In this document: positions 55,056 to 63,330 of the stretch, piece after piece
Layout: each line of letters starts with the position of its first letter
Position numbering within the stretch: the first letter of the stretch is position 1
NCBI RefSeq assembly: GCF_021272385.1
Contig: NZ_JAJSDZ010000010.1
Location: 310,001-374,000, forward strand
From: Vibrio salinus
GTDB lineage: Bacteria; Pseudomonadota; Gammaproteobacteria; Enterobacterales; Vibrionaceae
Direction of reading: 5' to 3'
DNA length: 64,000 nt
Program-made: the position numbers and the translations under genes
The notes under the pieces: model-generated
Told to the model about the DNA's origin: nothing
The model's database searches: none
Seen by the model: only the letters and a program-made list of their open reading frames with translations

Positions 55056-56081
55056 ATGTCTGATCATTCTTATTTTTGCGGTATAGACTTAGCGAAAAAT
55101 CATTTCAGTATTCATGTCGTTGACGTGAAAGGTAAAGTAGTTCTTCATAAATCTGTTACTCGCTCTAAATTACTCACTACCATAGCAAATATGCCACCTA
55201 TACGTATAGGACTTGAAGCGTGTGGCGGTGCACATTATTGGGCGAGAACGCTTAATAAATTAGGACATGATGCTCGTATTATGGCGGTTAAATATGTCAT
55301 CCCACATCGTACTAAAGGTAAAAATGACCTTAATGATGCTGTTTCTATTTGCCAAGCTGTCCAACACTCATCTACACGATTCGTCCCAGTAAAATCTCCT
55401 GAGCAACAAGCCATACTGTCCGTTCATCGAATGCGCGAGCATTGGGTTCGCGAACGTACTGCTCTAATGAACCGTATTCGCGCCTTACTTTCTGAATTTG
55501 GTCTCATCATTCCGGTTGGACGCTCTTCATTAATGAAGCAAGTCCCTACCATACTGGAAGACGCAGAAAACGAACTTCCACACCTAGCTAGAACCGTTAT
55601 TGCAGATGCTTACTACCATCTTGAACAACTCAACCAACGTATTGCGGATACTGAGCAAGTCTTCGATGCCTTTTCAAAGGTAAGTGATAACGTTCAACGT
55701 ATTATGAAGGTCAGAGGAATTGGCCCACAAACTGCAACAGCTATTATGGCCTCTATTGGTAATGGCTCTCAATTTGATAAAAGCCGAGATTTTTCTGCTT
55801 GGCTTGGATTGGTTCCCAAACAATATTCCACAGGTGGCAAAACTAGATTAGGGAGAATAACCAAGCATGGCGACAAGTATTTACGTACTTTACTTGTCCA
55901 TGGTGCGCGAACTGTAATTGCAAATTTAGGTGACAAACAAGATAGGCTCAGTCAATGGTGCCGTGGAGTGTTAGAGCGGCGAGGAATGAATCGGGCGATT
56001 GTGGCACTCGCGGCAAAAAATGCTCGAATAATATGGTCTCTACTACACAACCAAACAGAATATGAAAATTACGTAGCTTAA
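55056..56081 (+). CDS. IS110 family transposase (DEDD recombinase)
   Basis: The 341-residue protein starts MSDHSYFCGIDLAKNHFSIH. The N-terminal RuvC-like domain shows the acidic set (GIDLAKNHF, IGLEACGGAHYW, KNDLNDAVSIC). The C-terminal Transposase_20 region has MKVRGIGPQTATAIMASIGN and LGLVPKQYSTGGKTRLGRIT with the conserved Ser. It appears intact, and a start at 55029 is less likely. IS110 enzymes act with a structured RNA that chooses the target. Confidence 0.93.
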   Translation: MSDHSYFCGIDLAKNHFSIHVVDVKGKVVLHKSVTRSKLLTTIANMPPIRIGLEACGGAHYWARTLNKLGHDARIMAVKYVIPHRTKGKNDLNDAVSICQAVQHSSTRFVPVKSPEQQAILSVHRMREHWVRERTALMNRIRALLSEFGLIIPVGRSSLMKQVPTILEDAENELPHLARTVIADAYYHLEQLNQRIADTEQVFDAFSKVSDNVQRIMKVRGIGPQTATAIMASIGNGSQFDKSRDFSAWLGLVPKQYSTGGKTRLGRITKHGDKYLRTLLVHGARTVIANLGDKQDRLSQWCRGVLERRGMNRAIVALAAKNARIIWSLLHNQTEYENYVA

Positions 56082-56350
56082 ATAACCATTAACTCAAGCA
56101 AAGTAACAAGAGAACACCAACCGGGTCATAGCAGACGCAATGGATGGAGATAGGTTAAGACCACTTGCGGAGAGCCTGTTAATGCGGCGGACACATTAGA
56201 TGTCATCTAACGAATAAGGCACCGCAGTCGCGCAAAGTCATCAGGGTCACGATGTTGCGAATCATCGATATAAAGACCGAATGTAGAGCGGCAGTCCAAA
56301 ACCATCACTTGAAATTTAGCGGATGTTTGACAACCGGGGGAATCCATGTA
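56082..56350 (+). ncRNA. Predicted bridge RNA (seekRNA) region of the IS element
   Basis: IS1111-group elements encode a guide RNA in the right-end non-coding region. Here TTAATGCGGC (56179-56188) is the exact reverse complement of the ten target bases next to the right junction (56351-56360). It is followed by ACACATTAG (56191-56199), seven of nine identical to the left target flank ACACATAAC. ATGTCAT (56200-56206) is complementary to the left IS end. Guides of this kind on opposite strands are what a bridge RNA requires. RNA ends not determined. Confidence 0.6.
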
Positions 56351-56441
56351 GCCGCATTAAGGTGTGAGTGACGCTTGGCTATACTTGAGCGAAGCGAAAA
56401 TGCCAAGCGTTACGAATCACTCTTAAATGCTTTGTTAGGTG
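56351..56441 (-). repeat. attC of the first cassette, interrupted by the IS element
   Basis: On the minus strand it runs from CCTAACAAAGC through a hairpin pairing GCTTGGCATTTTCGC with GCGAAGCG-side and GCCAAGCG bases, to CACCTTAATGCGGC, then the IS, then GTTATGTG at 54986-54979. It is shorter (about 100 bases) and of a different type from the two VCR-like sites. Confidence 0.75.
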
Positions 56442-57288
56442 ATTTTTCACCATCCGTATTCACCAACAAAATAGATAAGCCAGCACTAAAGTCATCAAAC
56501 TCAATTATGTCTGATACATCATGGTTTAGAAATTCTTCAATGTGGTCTAAATGGTTTACGAAAGGTAGCTTTTCTTGTGATTTTAACTTTCCACGGACAC
56601 GCTCTAATAGCCATCGATGTGTACTATCTTTACTATTTAGCTTTGCTCCAATTTTAAAATCAAACAAGCCCTCAAGAAATCCTTTTAAGGTTAATGTGTT
56701 GATCATTTCATGTTCATACATCGAATATTTTGAGAGATAACCATTAATCGCTAAAGTTGGGCTTTTAGTTGCTGGAGATGGACAGGATATAAACTCGGCT
56801 ATTGAGTGTGCTAGTTCTATACAACCACCTTTTTCATAGAAAACACCATATGTCCCAATAGAAGGAGAACTAAAGCCACTAAGAATATCTTTTGGTGGAT
56901 GAAAACCTTTAACACCTGTTACGTCGGGTCGACGACTAAGTAAATCCCATTGATTAAACTGACCTTTAAAGTCGAGTTGAGAACCATCTTGTGCAACATT
57001 TATCCATTTTGATACGCCTTGTTTTTTAGCTTGCCAAAATGTCGCTCTCCACTCGTTACTAAGTTGAGAATACGAAAGAATCAATAAGTCCGAGATTTCA
57101 CAAGTTTCGCTTTTATTTGTAGGACTCGTAAAATTTACATTGCACACACCGCCACCATGAGTCTCATCGATGAACGTCGCACTGGATTCGGCTTGTATAG
57201 CTAATGCAAACTTTCGAAATAACGCTACTTCGTTATCAGAGCTGAATCTCGTATTGCTATAAAAATTGGAGATTATTTTATTTATCAT
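56410..57288 (-). CDS. First-cassette protein with a PD-(D/E)xK-like nuclease pattern
   Basis: The 292-residue protein is not one I can name. Near the N-terminus E20, D67 (EISDLLIL) and Q86-A-K88 (FWQAKKQ) are spaced like the E...D...(E/Q)xK active site of PD-(D/E)xK nucleases, with the helix and strand hydrophobicity expected. The rest (90-292) has no known motif. The tail NKAFKSDS is encoded by the attC, as in many cassette proteins. It lies next to attI, where expression from an integron promoter would be strongest. Phage defence is a guess. Confidence 0.6.
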   Translation of the reverse strand: MINKIISNFYSNTRFSSDNEVALFRKFALAIQAESSATFIDETHGGGVCNVNFTSPTNKSETCEISDLLILSYSQLSNEWRATFWQAKKQGVSKWINVAQDGSQLDFKGQFNQWDLLSRRPDVTGVKGFHPPKDILSGFSSPSIGTYGVFYEKGGCIELAHSIAEFISCPSPATKSPTLAINGYLSKYSMYEHEMINTLTLKGFLEGLFDFKIGAKLNSKDSTHRWLLERVRGKLKSQEKLPFVNHLDHIEEFLNHDVSDIIEFDDFSAGLSILLVNTDGEKSPNKAFKSDS

Positions 57289-57315
57289 TTTTCTATGATG
57301 TTCCTATCTTCTTTC

Positions 57316-57400
57316 ACCTAACATTCTTAATAACAGGCAGTCTCGTTTTTCTGTCTGCCTGACTTTTAATCAACTGACCATAACTCATTAAAAACTATAG
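57316..57400 (-). other. Predicted attI region of the integron
   Basis: The core ACCTAAC (57316-57322; GTTAGGT on the minus strand) marks the junction of the first cassette with attI. Between it and intI are a hairpin (GGCAG/CTGCC near 57336-57361) and a direct repeat GCGCGTTATC at 57447 and 57470. Exact limits cannot be set by eye. Confidence 0.5.
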
Positions 57401-57607
57401 AATATACATCATATTGTACATTCTGCCATCACATAAAAACGAGACTGCGCGTTATCATTTTTTAACAATGCGCGTTATCCCAGGAAGGGGTAGTGTCAAT
57501 CCTTTTATTAACAATAACTTATTAAATCTTCTATTGACAATAGCGAGACTGAACTCTCAACAAAATAAGCCATTTTTCATACTCAAATCGAATTTAAATT
57601 CAATAAA

Positions 57608-57623
57608 TTGTATAAATATACAG
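57608..57623 (+). promoter_or_regulatory. LexA (SOS) box upstream of intI
   Basis: TTGTATAAATATACAG matches the LexA consensus CTGT-N8-ACAG at all but one of the eight fixed positions. It lies 16 bases before the intI ATG. LexA control of integron integrases is known in V. cholerae. Confidence 0.7.
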
Positions 57624-57638
57624 CTATGGGGCGTAGAG

Positions 57639-58272
57639 ATGGCAAGCAAATTTTTAGAAGAAATTCGACGATATATGCGAATGCGGGGAACAGTCTCAAA
57701 ACAGAAAAGGCTCACTTATATTGGATTAAATACTTTATTCGCTTCAACAAACTAAAACATCCAAAAGATATAGGAGAAAAAGAAGTAACGGGTTTTCTTT
57801 CTTATCTTGCTAACGAGCAGTACGTAGCAATCAACACTTAAAAAGTAGCGCTCAACACAATTGCTTATCTTTACAATCAATTTTTACAAACGCCGCTAGG
57901 GAATTTAGGTTTTACCTACGCAAAAAAACACGCAAACTACCAAGCGTACTAACGCCTACCGAAATACAACGGATTCTCTCGCATCTATCGGGGGTGAATC
58001 ACACGATATTTTCATTACTGTATGGTTCTTGGCTTAGAGTCAATGAGTGCTTGAGGATCAGAGTGCAAGATCTTACTTTGAATAATTTATCTTTAACAGT
58101 GAGAGATGAAAAAGGCAAAAAAGATCGGATGACTTTACTCAGTCCTGCGGTAATTACCCCGCTTAAATTACAGATTAAAAAGGCATCATCAATACAGAAA
58201 AATGATAACAAGCAAGGCATTGGCCCTTCCCTCCCTAATGCTCTTGGTAAAAAGTACCCGAACACCTTCAGG
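57639..58272 (+). pseudogene. intI: Integron integrase IntI, decayed and 3' truncated
   Basis: Pieces of a Vibrio IntIA-type integrase follow in order: MASKFLEEIRRYMRMRG, then in another frame YWIKYFIRFNKLKHPKDIGE and VTGFLSYLANEQY. A stop near 57841 and another shift come next, then LTPTEIQRILSHLSG, LLYGSWLRVNECLRIRVQDL with the first catalytic Arg, and LPNALGKKYPNTF. The C-terminal His-x-x-Arg and Tyr region is absent: similarity ends at about 58272, where the merR remnant begins. It cannot be active. Confidence 0.88.
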
Positions 58273-58421
58273 CGGATTAAGTATTTGATCCATTTAAGAT
58301 CTTTCTTCGTATAGGAACGATGTCCGTTGGCATCTCTGGCTACACGAAACCCCATTTTTTCATAGTAGCGCATAGTATGCGCATTCAGCCCGGTCAGCTT
58401 TGCAAACGCCTTTATGTTCAT
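58266..58421 (-). pseudogene. 5' fragment of a MerR-family regulator
   Basis: A GGGA site precedes MNIKAFAKLTGLNAHTMRYY and EKMGFRVARDANGHRSYTKK, a complete MerR winged helix. After about 52 residues (LIRLK) the frame passes into the antisense of intI and runs on to 57999, a chimeric frame of 141 residues. Target metal or drug unknown. The 3' end was lost in the same event that truncated intI. Confidence 0.75.
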
Positions 58422-58487
58422 CATGATTCCCTACGACAGTCCGTGTGCGTAACAGTTTACCAATTCATGACGGACATTATTGTCTCT

Positions 58488-59168
58488 TTATTCATCGTTT
58501 TCTAAAAATTCGATGAGTTTCTTTTCATCCGCGATCACCAGCCCCTGCGCACTTTTTTCGACCAGCCCTTTATCCAGAAGCTCTTTGACGGCACGGCGGT
58601 ACACGCGACCGGAGGTGCCGAAGCGTTCGGCTTCCCGGTTGACCCGATCAAACCCGCCCAGCGCGGCGGTCGTGGTCTTTTGCATTAATAAATCGTAAGC
58701 AATGTTGTAGGTGATGGGGTGCAGCAGGCGGTTGGTGTAGATGTCCAGCGAATCCTGATAGTCTTCTGCCAGTGCTGCGGCAAAAAAGAACATCATCTCC
58801 GGATGTTGGTGCAGCGCCTGAGTCAGTTTGGTCAGACAAATGGTGTCCATCTGAAGATGTTCATCGGCCGTGACGGTCCATTGGCAAGGCGTTTGGGTGA
58901 AATACTCCATTTCACCGAAAATGTGATCATCGCAGTTGGCTTCGCCGAGTTGAAAACGCCGCCCGTTGGCCGCCACGATGCTCATGGATACCCGGCCCCC
59001 TGGCACAACATAAAGATACTCCAGCTTTTCACCCTGACGCAGTATTTCATACCCGGCGTCCACGTACCCGCTGCGAATCTGACATTGGTAGATGAGGTCG
59101 CTGAATGCCTGGCTTTTAGCCGATAAAAAAGACCCGAAGCGGCCGGTGGTGTAGGGACTGACTTTCAT
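58488..59168 (-). CDS. Crp/Fnr-family transcriptional regulator
   Basis: The start at 59168 (MKVSPYTTGRFGSFLSAKSQ) is chosen because the longer frame from 59285 begins inside a hairpin. The 226-residue protein has a cyclic-nucleotide-binding-like domain (GYEILRQGEKLEYLYVVPGG, GEANCDDHIFGEMEYF) and a C-terminal winged helix (FGTSGRVYRRAVKELLDKGL). No Cys cluster is seen, so it is not an oxygen-sensing FNR. It lies downstream of the phosphorylase/pnuC pair on the same strand and may control it. Confidence 0.85.
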   Translation of the reverse strand: MKVSPYTTGRFGSFLSAKSQAFSDLIYQCQIRSGYVDAGYEILRQGEKLEYLYVVPGGRVSMSIVAANGRRFQLGEANCDDHIFGEMEYFTQTPCQWTVTADEHLQMDTICLTKLTQALHQHPEMMFFFAAALAEDYQDSLDIYTNRLLHPITYNIAYDLLMQKTTTAALGGFDRVNREAERFGTSGRVYRRAVKELLDKGLVEKSAQGLVIADEKKLIEFLENDE

Positions 59169-59279
59169 AGAAAACTCGCTCTTCAGTGATATCAGAAATG
59201 CAGGTGCATCATCAGGCTGAACATAGCAAATATTTCCGTCAGTGTCGCGGCTGACGCGACGGTGGATGGTGCCTGAAGA

Positions 59280-59325
59280 AACCATGCGGCTTGCTTCGCT
59301 TCAAAACGAAGCAGACCGCATGGTT
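59280..59325 (-). terminator. Strong hairpin after the nucleoside phosphorylase gene
   Basis: Outer stem AACCATGCGG/CCGCATGGTT and inner TTGCTTCG/CGAAGCAG make a long stem-loop. On the minus strand it is followed by TTCTTC. It probably ends the pnuC-phosphorylase transcript. Confidence 0.6.
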
Positions 59326-59351
59326 AGATGAGCGTGTTTCTTTGTGTTCGC

Positions 59352-60083
59352 TCAGCCTTGCTGATGCAACGCTTCCAGTGCGGCGATGGCCGCCCGTTTT
59401 TCGCCTTCCATCATCGCCTGAGCATGGTTCACGTATTGATCCACCCCTTCTTTGACGTCCTGCTGAAATAGCACCACATTATTCAGGACCGATGCCACTT
59501 CAAGCCCGCGCAAACGGCCGACGGTCAGCAGCGCGGACGTTTCCATATCGGCGCCTAACACGCCTTTGCGGCTCCAGTACTGACAAATCTCGTCTTCCTC
59601 ATCGGTGTAGAAACTGTCGTGCGAGCGCACAATGCCACGGTAACAGGGCGTTGCCTGACTCATTAAGTGGCTATCCAACGCTTTTAACAGGGAAAAACTG
59701 GCGCAGGCCGGATACGTCGGCTGAATGTACGCTTTTGAACCACCTTCGTCTCTGACTGCACCTTCAGCGATGATCAGCTCACCGAGTTGAATGTCGGCCT
59801 GCAAAGCACCGGCGGATCCGACACGTATGATATGAGTGACGCCACATTGTCTGAGCTCTTCCAGCGCGATGATCAGCGATGGTGCGCCGATACCGGTGCT
59901 GCAGACGGTAACGGGCTTGCCTTTGTACTGCCCGGTAAACAGCCGGTATTCGCGGTTTTCGGATATCATTTCGGCGTTATCGAGCAGAGCTGCAATCCGG
60001 TTCGCCCGGTCCGGTTCACCACAGACGATAACATGAGAGGCAACCTGGGTCTCATCAACGCAGATGTGGGGCTGTTTACTCAT
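59352..60083 (-). CDS. Nucleoside phosphorylase, uridine phosphorylase (Udp) type
   Basis: The 243-residue protein belongs to the PNP/UDP family. Visible motifs are VCSTGIGAPSLIIALEEL (phosphate and base site, about 59-76), IIRVGSAGALQ (about 85-95) and GADMETSALLTV with the ribose-binding Glu (about 177-188). It splits a nucleoside with phosphate into base and ribose-1-phosphate. It overlaps pnuC by four bases, so the imported nucleoside is probably its substrate. Base preference cannot be fixed from the sequence. Confidence 0.88.
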   Translation of the reverse strand: MSKQPHICVDETQVASHVIVCGEPDRANRIAALLDNAEMISENREYRLFTGQYKGKPVTVCSTGIGAPSLIIALEELRQCGVTHIIRVGSAGALQADIQLGELIIAEGAVRDEGGSKAYIQPTYPACASFSLLKALDSHLMSQATPCYRGIVRSHDSFYTDEEDEICQYWSRKGVLGADMETSALLTVGRLRGLEVASVLNNVVLFQQDVKEGVDQYVNHAQAMMEGEKRAAIAALEALHQQG

Positions 60084-60826
60084 GCTTTCACCTCGTTAAG
60101 CTCGGTTTCACCGGTCTGTTTCTCATGATTGCTTTTTGCTGTGCGTGCCCATTCACGGGTACCATTCGCGGCAATAAACATCAGAATGGCGTACTGAACC
60201 GACATCGCATACACACCCTGAGCGGCATACACGCCGACACTGATGATATTGATCGCCACCCAAAGTACCCAGTTTTCGACGTATTTTCGGGTCATCAGAA
60301 TCTGAGCCACGATGGACAGAACCGTCATTGCAGAATCCCAGAAAGGGAAGGCATCCGGTTCGAGCGCGGCGTGAGATAAGCCTGCACCGAACAGATTCAT
60401 CCCTTCAACCACCAGATTGGCGAGCGCGACAAACACCGGATCGATATAGAGGGTGAGTAAGCCAATGGCAATCAGGCTAATCACGGTCGTGAGCAGCAGT
60501 TTTTGTTTGCTGAGCCAGCGGACTTCGAGTGTGTCGCCTTCGGCATTGGGTTTCGTCCAGGCGTACCAGCCATAAATGTTCGCGCAGAAAAAGAAAAGCT
60601 GGAGAATTAATAAACCGTACAACTGAATCTGAAAGAAAATCATGGCAAACAGCGTGACATTCAGTAGGCCAAAAAAGTAGTTGATGGTTTTTTCCTGACT
60701 GGCAAACCAGATGCAGAGTAAACCGAATACGGTTCCAAACGCTTCAATCCAGCTCATGGCGTAGCCACTGCCAATCGGGATCGTCACGAGCGTGTTATTA
60801 ATATCGAATAATGATATCAGATCCAT
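60080..60826 (-). CDS. pnuC: PnuC-family nucleoside (nicotinamide riboside) transporter
   Basis: The 248-residue inner-membrane protein has seven predicted helices and the family substrate motif WVLWVAINIISVGVYAAQ (W-x-x-W-x-x-x-N). AAGGA six bases upstream supports the start. PnuC proteins move nicotinamide riboside by facilitated diffusion; relatives move thiamine, riboflavin or deoxynucleosides. It is coupled to a nucleoside phosphorylase rather than to a NadR-type kinase. Confidence 0.88.
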   Translation of the reverse strand: MDLISLFDINNTLVTIPIGSGYAMSWIEAFGTVFGLLCIWFASQEKTINYFFGLLNVTLFAMIFFQIQLYGLLILQLFFFCANIYGWYAWTKPNAEGDTLEVRWLSKQKLLLTTVISLIAIGLLTLYIDPVFVALANLVVEGMNLFGAGLSHAALEPDAFPFWDSAMTVLSIVAQILMTRKYVENWVLWVAINIISVGVYAAQGVYAMSVQYAILMFIAANGTREWARTAKSNHEKQTGETELNEVKA

Positions 60827-60938
60827 AATGATGTCCTTTAAGATGACGTTTCAGGTATGTTGATCATAAAGTTTGTCTTCAAATCCGGATAAGGACATTT
60901 GTCCTCCCTGACAGGAACAGGATCATATTTTTGTCATT

Positions 60939-62834
60939 TTACTGGTCTGTTTTCCCGCCGCCAGATAATGATGCCTGTTCATTCTGCTGGGAACAGACTA
61001 TGAGAATGTCGCCCGACATGGGGGTGATTTTGACGGTGAGCACGCCCTGAGCCGAGAGGAAGGTTTTCCGGGTCAGCGGTGAACGATACCGGTGATTCAG
61101 GTGTCCGAGCCGCCAGACCGGAATGGTGAAAGACCGGGTTTTCTGGCTGACATTGAACACGCAAATGACGCAATGGCGCTGAAACTGCCGGGCGAAGGCA
61201 AAACCGTTGTCATCCCGGTAAAGGGGAACGTAATCTCCCTTCTGGAGCGCAATGTTATCGGTGCGCAGTTGAATTAATTGTCTGAAAAACGAGATATATT
61301 CTGACTGTTCTACTTCATCCCATGGCATACAGCGACGGTTATCCGGATCTCTTCCGCCAGACATTCCCAGCTCTGTACCATAATACAGGCAGGGTGTACC
61401 GACGGACGTGAATAACAACACGGCTGCCAGTTTGAAAAGTCCGGCGTTGTGTTTCACCCGTTCCATAAAGCGGGCAGTATCGTGACTGTCCAGTTGATTG
61501 AGCTGAGCCAGTTGATTGGGCCAGGGAATCTTCGCCCTCGCTTCGGTCTGCCAGTCCAGAAAGTTGGTAACGCTGATGTGAACCGGGTGACCGGCGATGT
61601 CGAGCCCGGTGAGCAGCGCCCCGACTGGGTGAGCAAAGCCATAGTAATTCATCGAGCCATCCTCCTGATCGCCTTGCAACCATTGGGTGGCTTCATAGAA
61701 GTGTTCACCGAGAATATAACAGTCCGGATTTACCTGCTTGGCCGATTTTCTGAATGCTTTGACGTAGTGAGCATTATTTTTAGCGCCTTTCCCCTCTCCC
61801 AGCATATGAATAACATCAAATCGCCAACCATCAATGGAATAAGGCGGTTTCAACCAATGTTTAATGACAGCATCATCATCCTGATAAATGTATTTTCGTA
61901 GCTGCTTATTTTTGTAATTCAGCACAGCTAATGAGTCCACCCCTTTCCAGCTATGGTAACGTTGACTGTTTCCGTCAAAAGAGTAAAAGTTTCGGTAAGG
62001 GGATTCGGTTGACTGATAGGCTCCTGACATTGGATGCTGTCCGCTTTTGTTAAACCAGGGATGTTCTGCAGAGGTATGGTTGAATACAGCATCTAATATG
62101 ATTTTCATTTTCCGGTGATGAAGATCCTTACAAAGCAAGGCGAAGTCTTCATTTGTTCCCAGGTGCGGATCAATGGTCATATAATCCGAAGTATCGTATT
62201 TATGATTGCTCGGGGCCGTAAAAATCGGGTTGAGATAGATGGCGGTAATGCCCAGAGACTGAAGGTAATCTATTTTTTGTCCTACCCCATAAAGATCGCC
62301 ACCATAAAATTCACAACCACCACTAGTATCATAGGAACTGACCGGTTCCCCCCATTGCTTGGCGACCGGCTTTTTGCCTCCTAATACCGGGCTGGATTCT
62401 CCGTTTCTGACACTGATCTCCGGTTTCCCGTTGCAAAACCGGTCCGGTAAAATCTGATAAAACACCTGTTGGTTGATCCATTCCGGTGGCCTGTTGACGG
62501 CATTGTATTTGAAGTGGGTTTCTTTTGGCGAAATGCGCCGGCTCACGCCCTTCGCATCCAGCCAGAATTGTTCTTTCCCGGTCAGCAACTTAAAGGCGTA
62601 ATGGGTGATATCCCGGTCGGTATTTATTTCAAAGCTGGCTTCCCAGAAAGTCAGGTGTTCGGTTGAGCCCTGAGGATGCATCTCTGTCAGTGTCTCTTCA
62701 TTATCGGGTTCATGGCGTACCAGTATCTTTTGAAATAACCATGCTTTTTCCACTGCGAGCCTGACGGTAAGTTTATGATCTGTTTGTGAAACCCAATCTG
62801 TGGATTGTCCGTGGTAAAGAAACGGCAGACACAT
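60939..62834 (-). CDS. malZ: Maltodextrin glucosidase, GH13 (MalZ type)
   Basis: The 631-residue cytosolic protein has an N-terminal beta domain (about 1-115) and a GH13 barrel. Catalytic motifs are DAVFNHTS, DGWRFDVIHML (nucleophile Asp), ILGEHFYEA (acid/base Glu) and LDSHD. There is no signal peptide. The layout matches MalZ and neopullulanase-type maltodextrin hydrolases, which release glucose from short maltodextrins. A GGGAGAG ribosome site is well placed. A MalT-box-like GGATGAG lies about 93 bases upstream. Confidence 0.88.
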   Translation of the reverse strand: MCLPFLYHGQSTDWVSQTDHKLTVRLAVEKAWLFQKILVRHEPDNEETLTEMHPQGSTEHLTFWEASFEINTDRDITHYAFKLLTGKEQFWLDAKGVSRRISPKETHFKYNAVNRPPEWINQQVFYQILPDRFCNGKPEISVRNGESSPVLGGKKPVAKQWGEPVSSYDTSGGCEFYGGDLYGVGQKIDYLQSLGITAIYLNPIFTAPSNHKYDTSDYMTIDPHLGTNEDFALLCKDLHHRKMKIILDAVFNHTSAEHPWFNKSGQHPMSGAYQSTESPYRNFYSFDGNSQRYHSWKGVDSLAVLNYKNKQLRKYIYQDDDAVIKHWLKPPYSIDGWRFDVIHMLGEGKGAKNNAHYVKAFRKSAKQVNPDCYILGEHFYEATQWLQGDQEDGSMNYYGFAHPVGALLTGLDIAGHPVHISVTNFLDWQTEARAKIPWPNQLAQLNQLDSHDTARFMERVKHNAGLFKLAAVLLFTSVGTPCLYYGTELGMSGGRDPDNRRCMPWDEVEQSEYISFFRQLIQLRTDNIALQKGDYVPLYRDDNGFAFARQFQRHCVICVFNVSQKTRSFTIPVWRLGHLNHRYRSPLTRKTFLSAQGVLTVKITPMSGDILIVCSQQNEQASLSGGGKTDQ

Positions 62835-62924
62835 AGTGATACTCTCCCAATGCTGAATCGTTAAATAAACCGGATAGAGTTTGTCCGGTGCTTACGTTCA
62901 GACTAGATCATTACATGAGTAACG

Positions 62925-62936
62925 AACTCATCCTTA
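62925..62936 (-). promoter_or_regulatory. Candidate MalT box upstream of malZ
   Basis: On the minus strand AAGGATGAGTTC holds the GGATGAG core of the MalT box. It lies about 93 bases before the malZ start. E. coli malZ is MalT-dependent. Confidence 0.45.
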
Positions 62937-63330
62937 GTACCAAAATTCAGGGCGTAGTCAAAGATAGTATTCCTGTAATTTAATGTAACTATCTTAATGA
63001 TAACGAGTTTTAATGTTACAGACACAAATAGATAAGCGGTGTAAGGAGACACAATCTGATGTGTACCGTATTTTAAACAATATTGACCGTATTTGGGCGT
63101 TGTATGGACTGGGAGTTTGATTTGACTCTCTACGTTTATGTCAGACCAGCCTGTCCTGAGTGCGGTGATTTCAGAGCATTAAGCACGTTGCATTGGGGGC
63201 AGTTTATTCTGGATGCGTTTGCCTTTGCCAGACGTGGTACTTTTTTGAGGATAATCAGTGTTTTTAGAATTACGGTTTTAAGAGCAAAATTTCCTTTTAA
63301 TGAAAAGTGTCGGCCATTTTCACTGACAGA
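62937..63330. other. Non-coding gap upstream of malZ
   Basis: No convincing gene. An open frame of 83 codons on the plus strand (63083-63334) has no ribosome site or recognised domain and runs up to the Nudix gene stop. The rest is AT-rich. Confidence 0.3.

Larger units (their letters stand above)
54987..56350 (+). mobile_element. IS110 family element (IS1111 group) inserted in an attC site
   Basis: Subterminal inverted repeats CATGGATTCCCCC (54993-55005) and GGGGGAATCCATG (56336-56348) flank a DEDD transposase. A long non-coding stretch lies downstream of it; both are traits of the IS1111 group. Removing 54987-56350 joins ACACATAAC to GCCGCATTAA and restores the CATAACGCC attC core seen at the other sites. 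There is no target duplication. The exact ends are inferred from this empty-site logic. Length 1364 bases. Confidence 0.85.

Noticed and set aside
57414..57755. Intact 113-residue protein near the integrase
   Set aside because: Only its last third resembles IntI and it ends at a frame break; it is part of the intI pseudogene.
59169..59285. Longer N-terminus for the Crp/Fnr regulator
   Set aside because: It starts inside the hairpin at 59280-59325 and adds residues not expected in the family.
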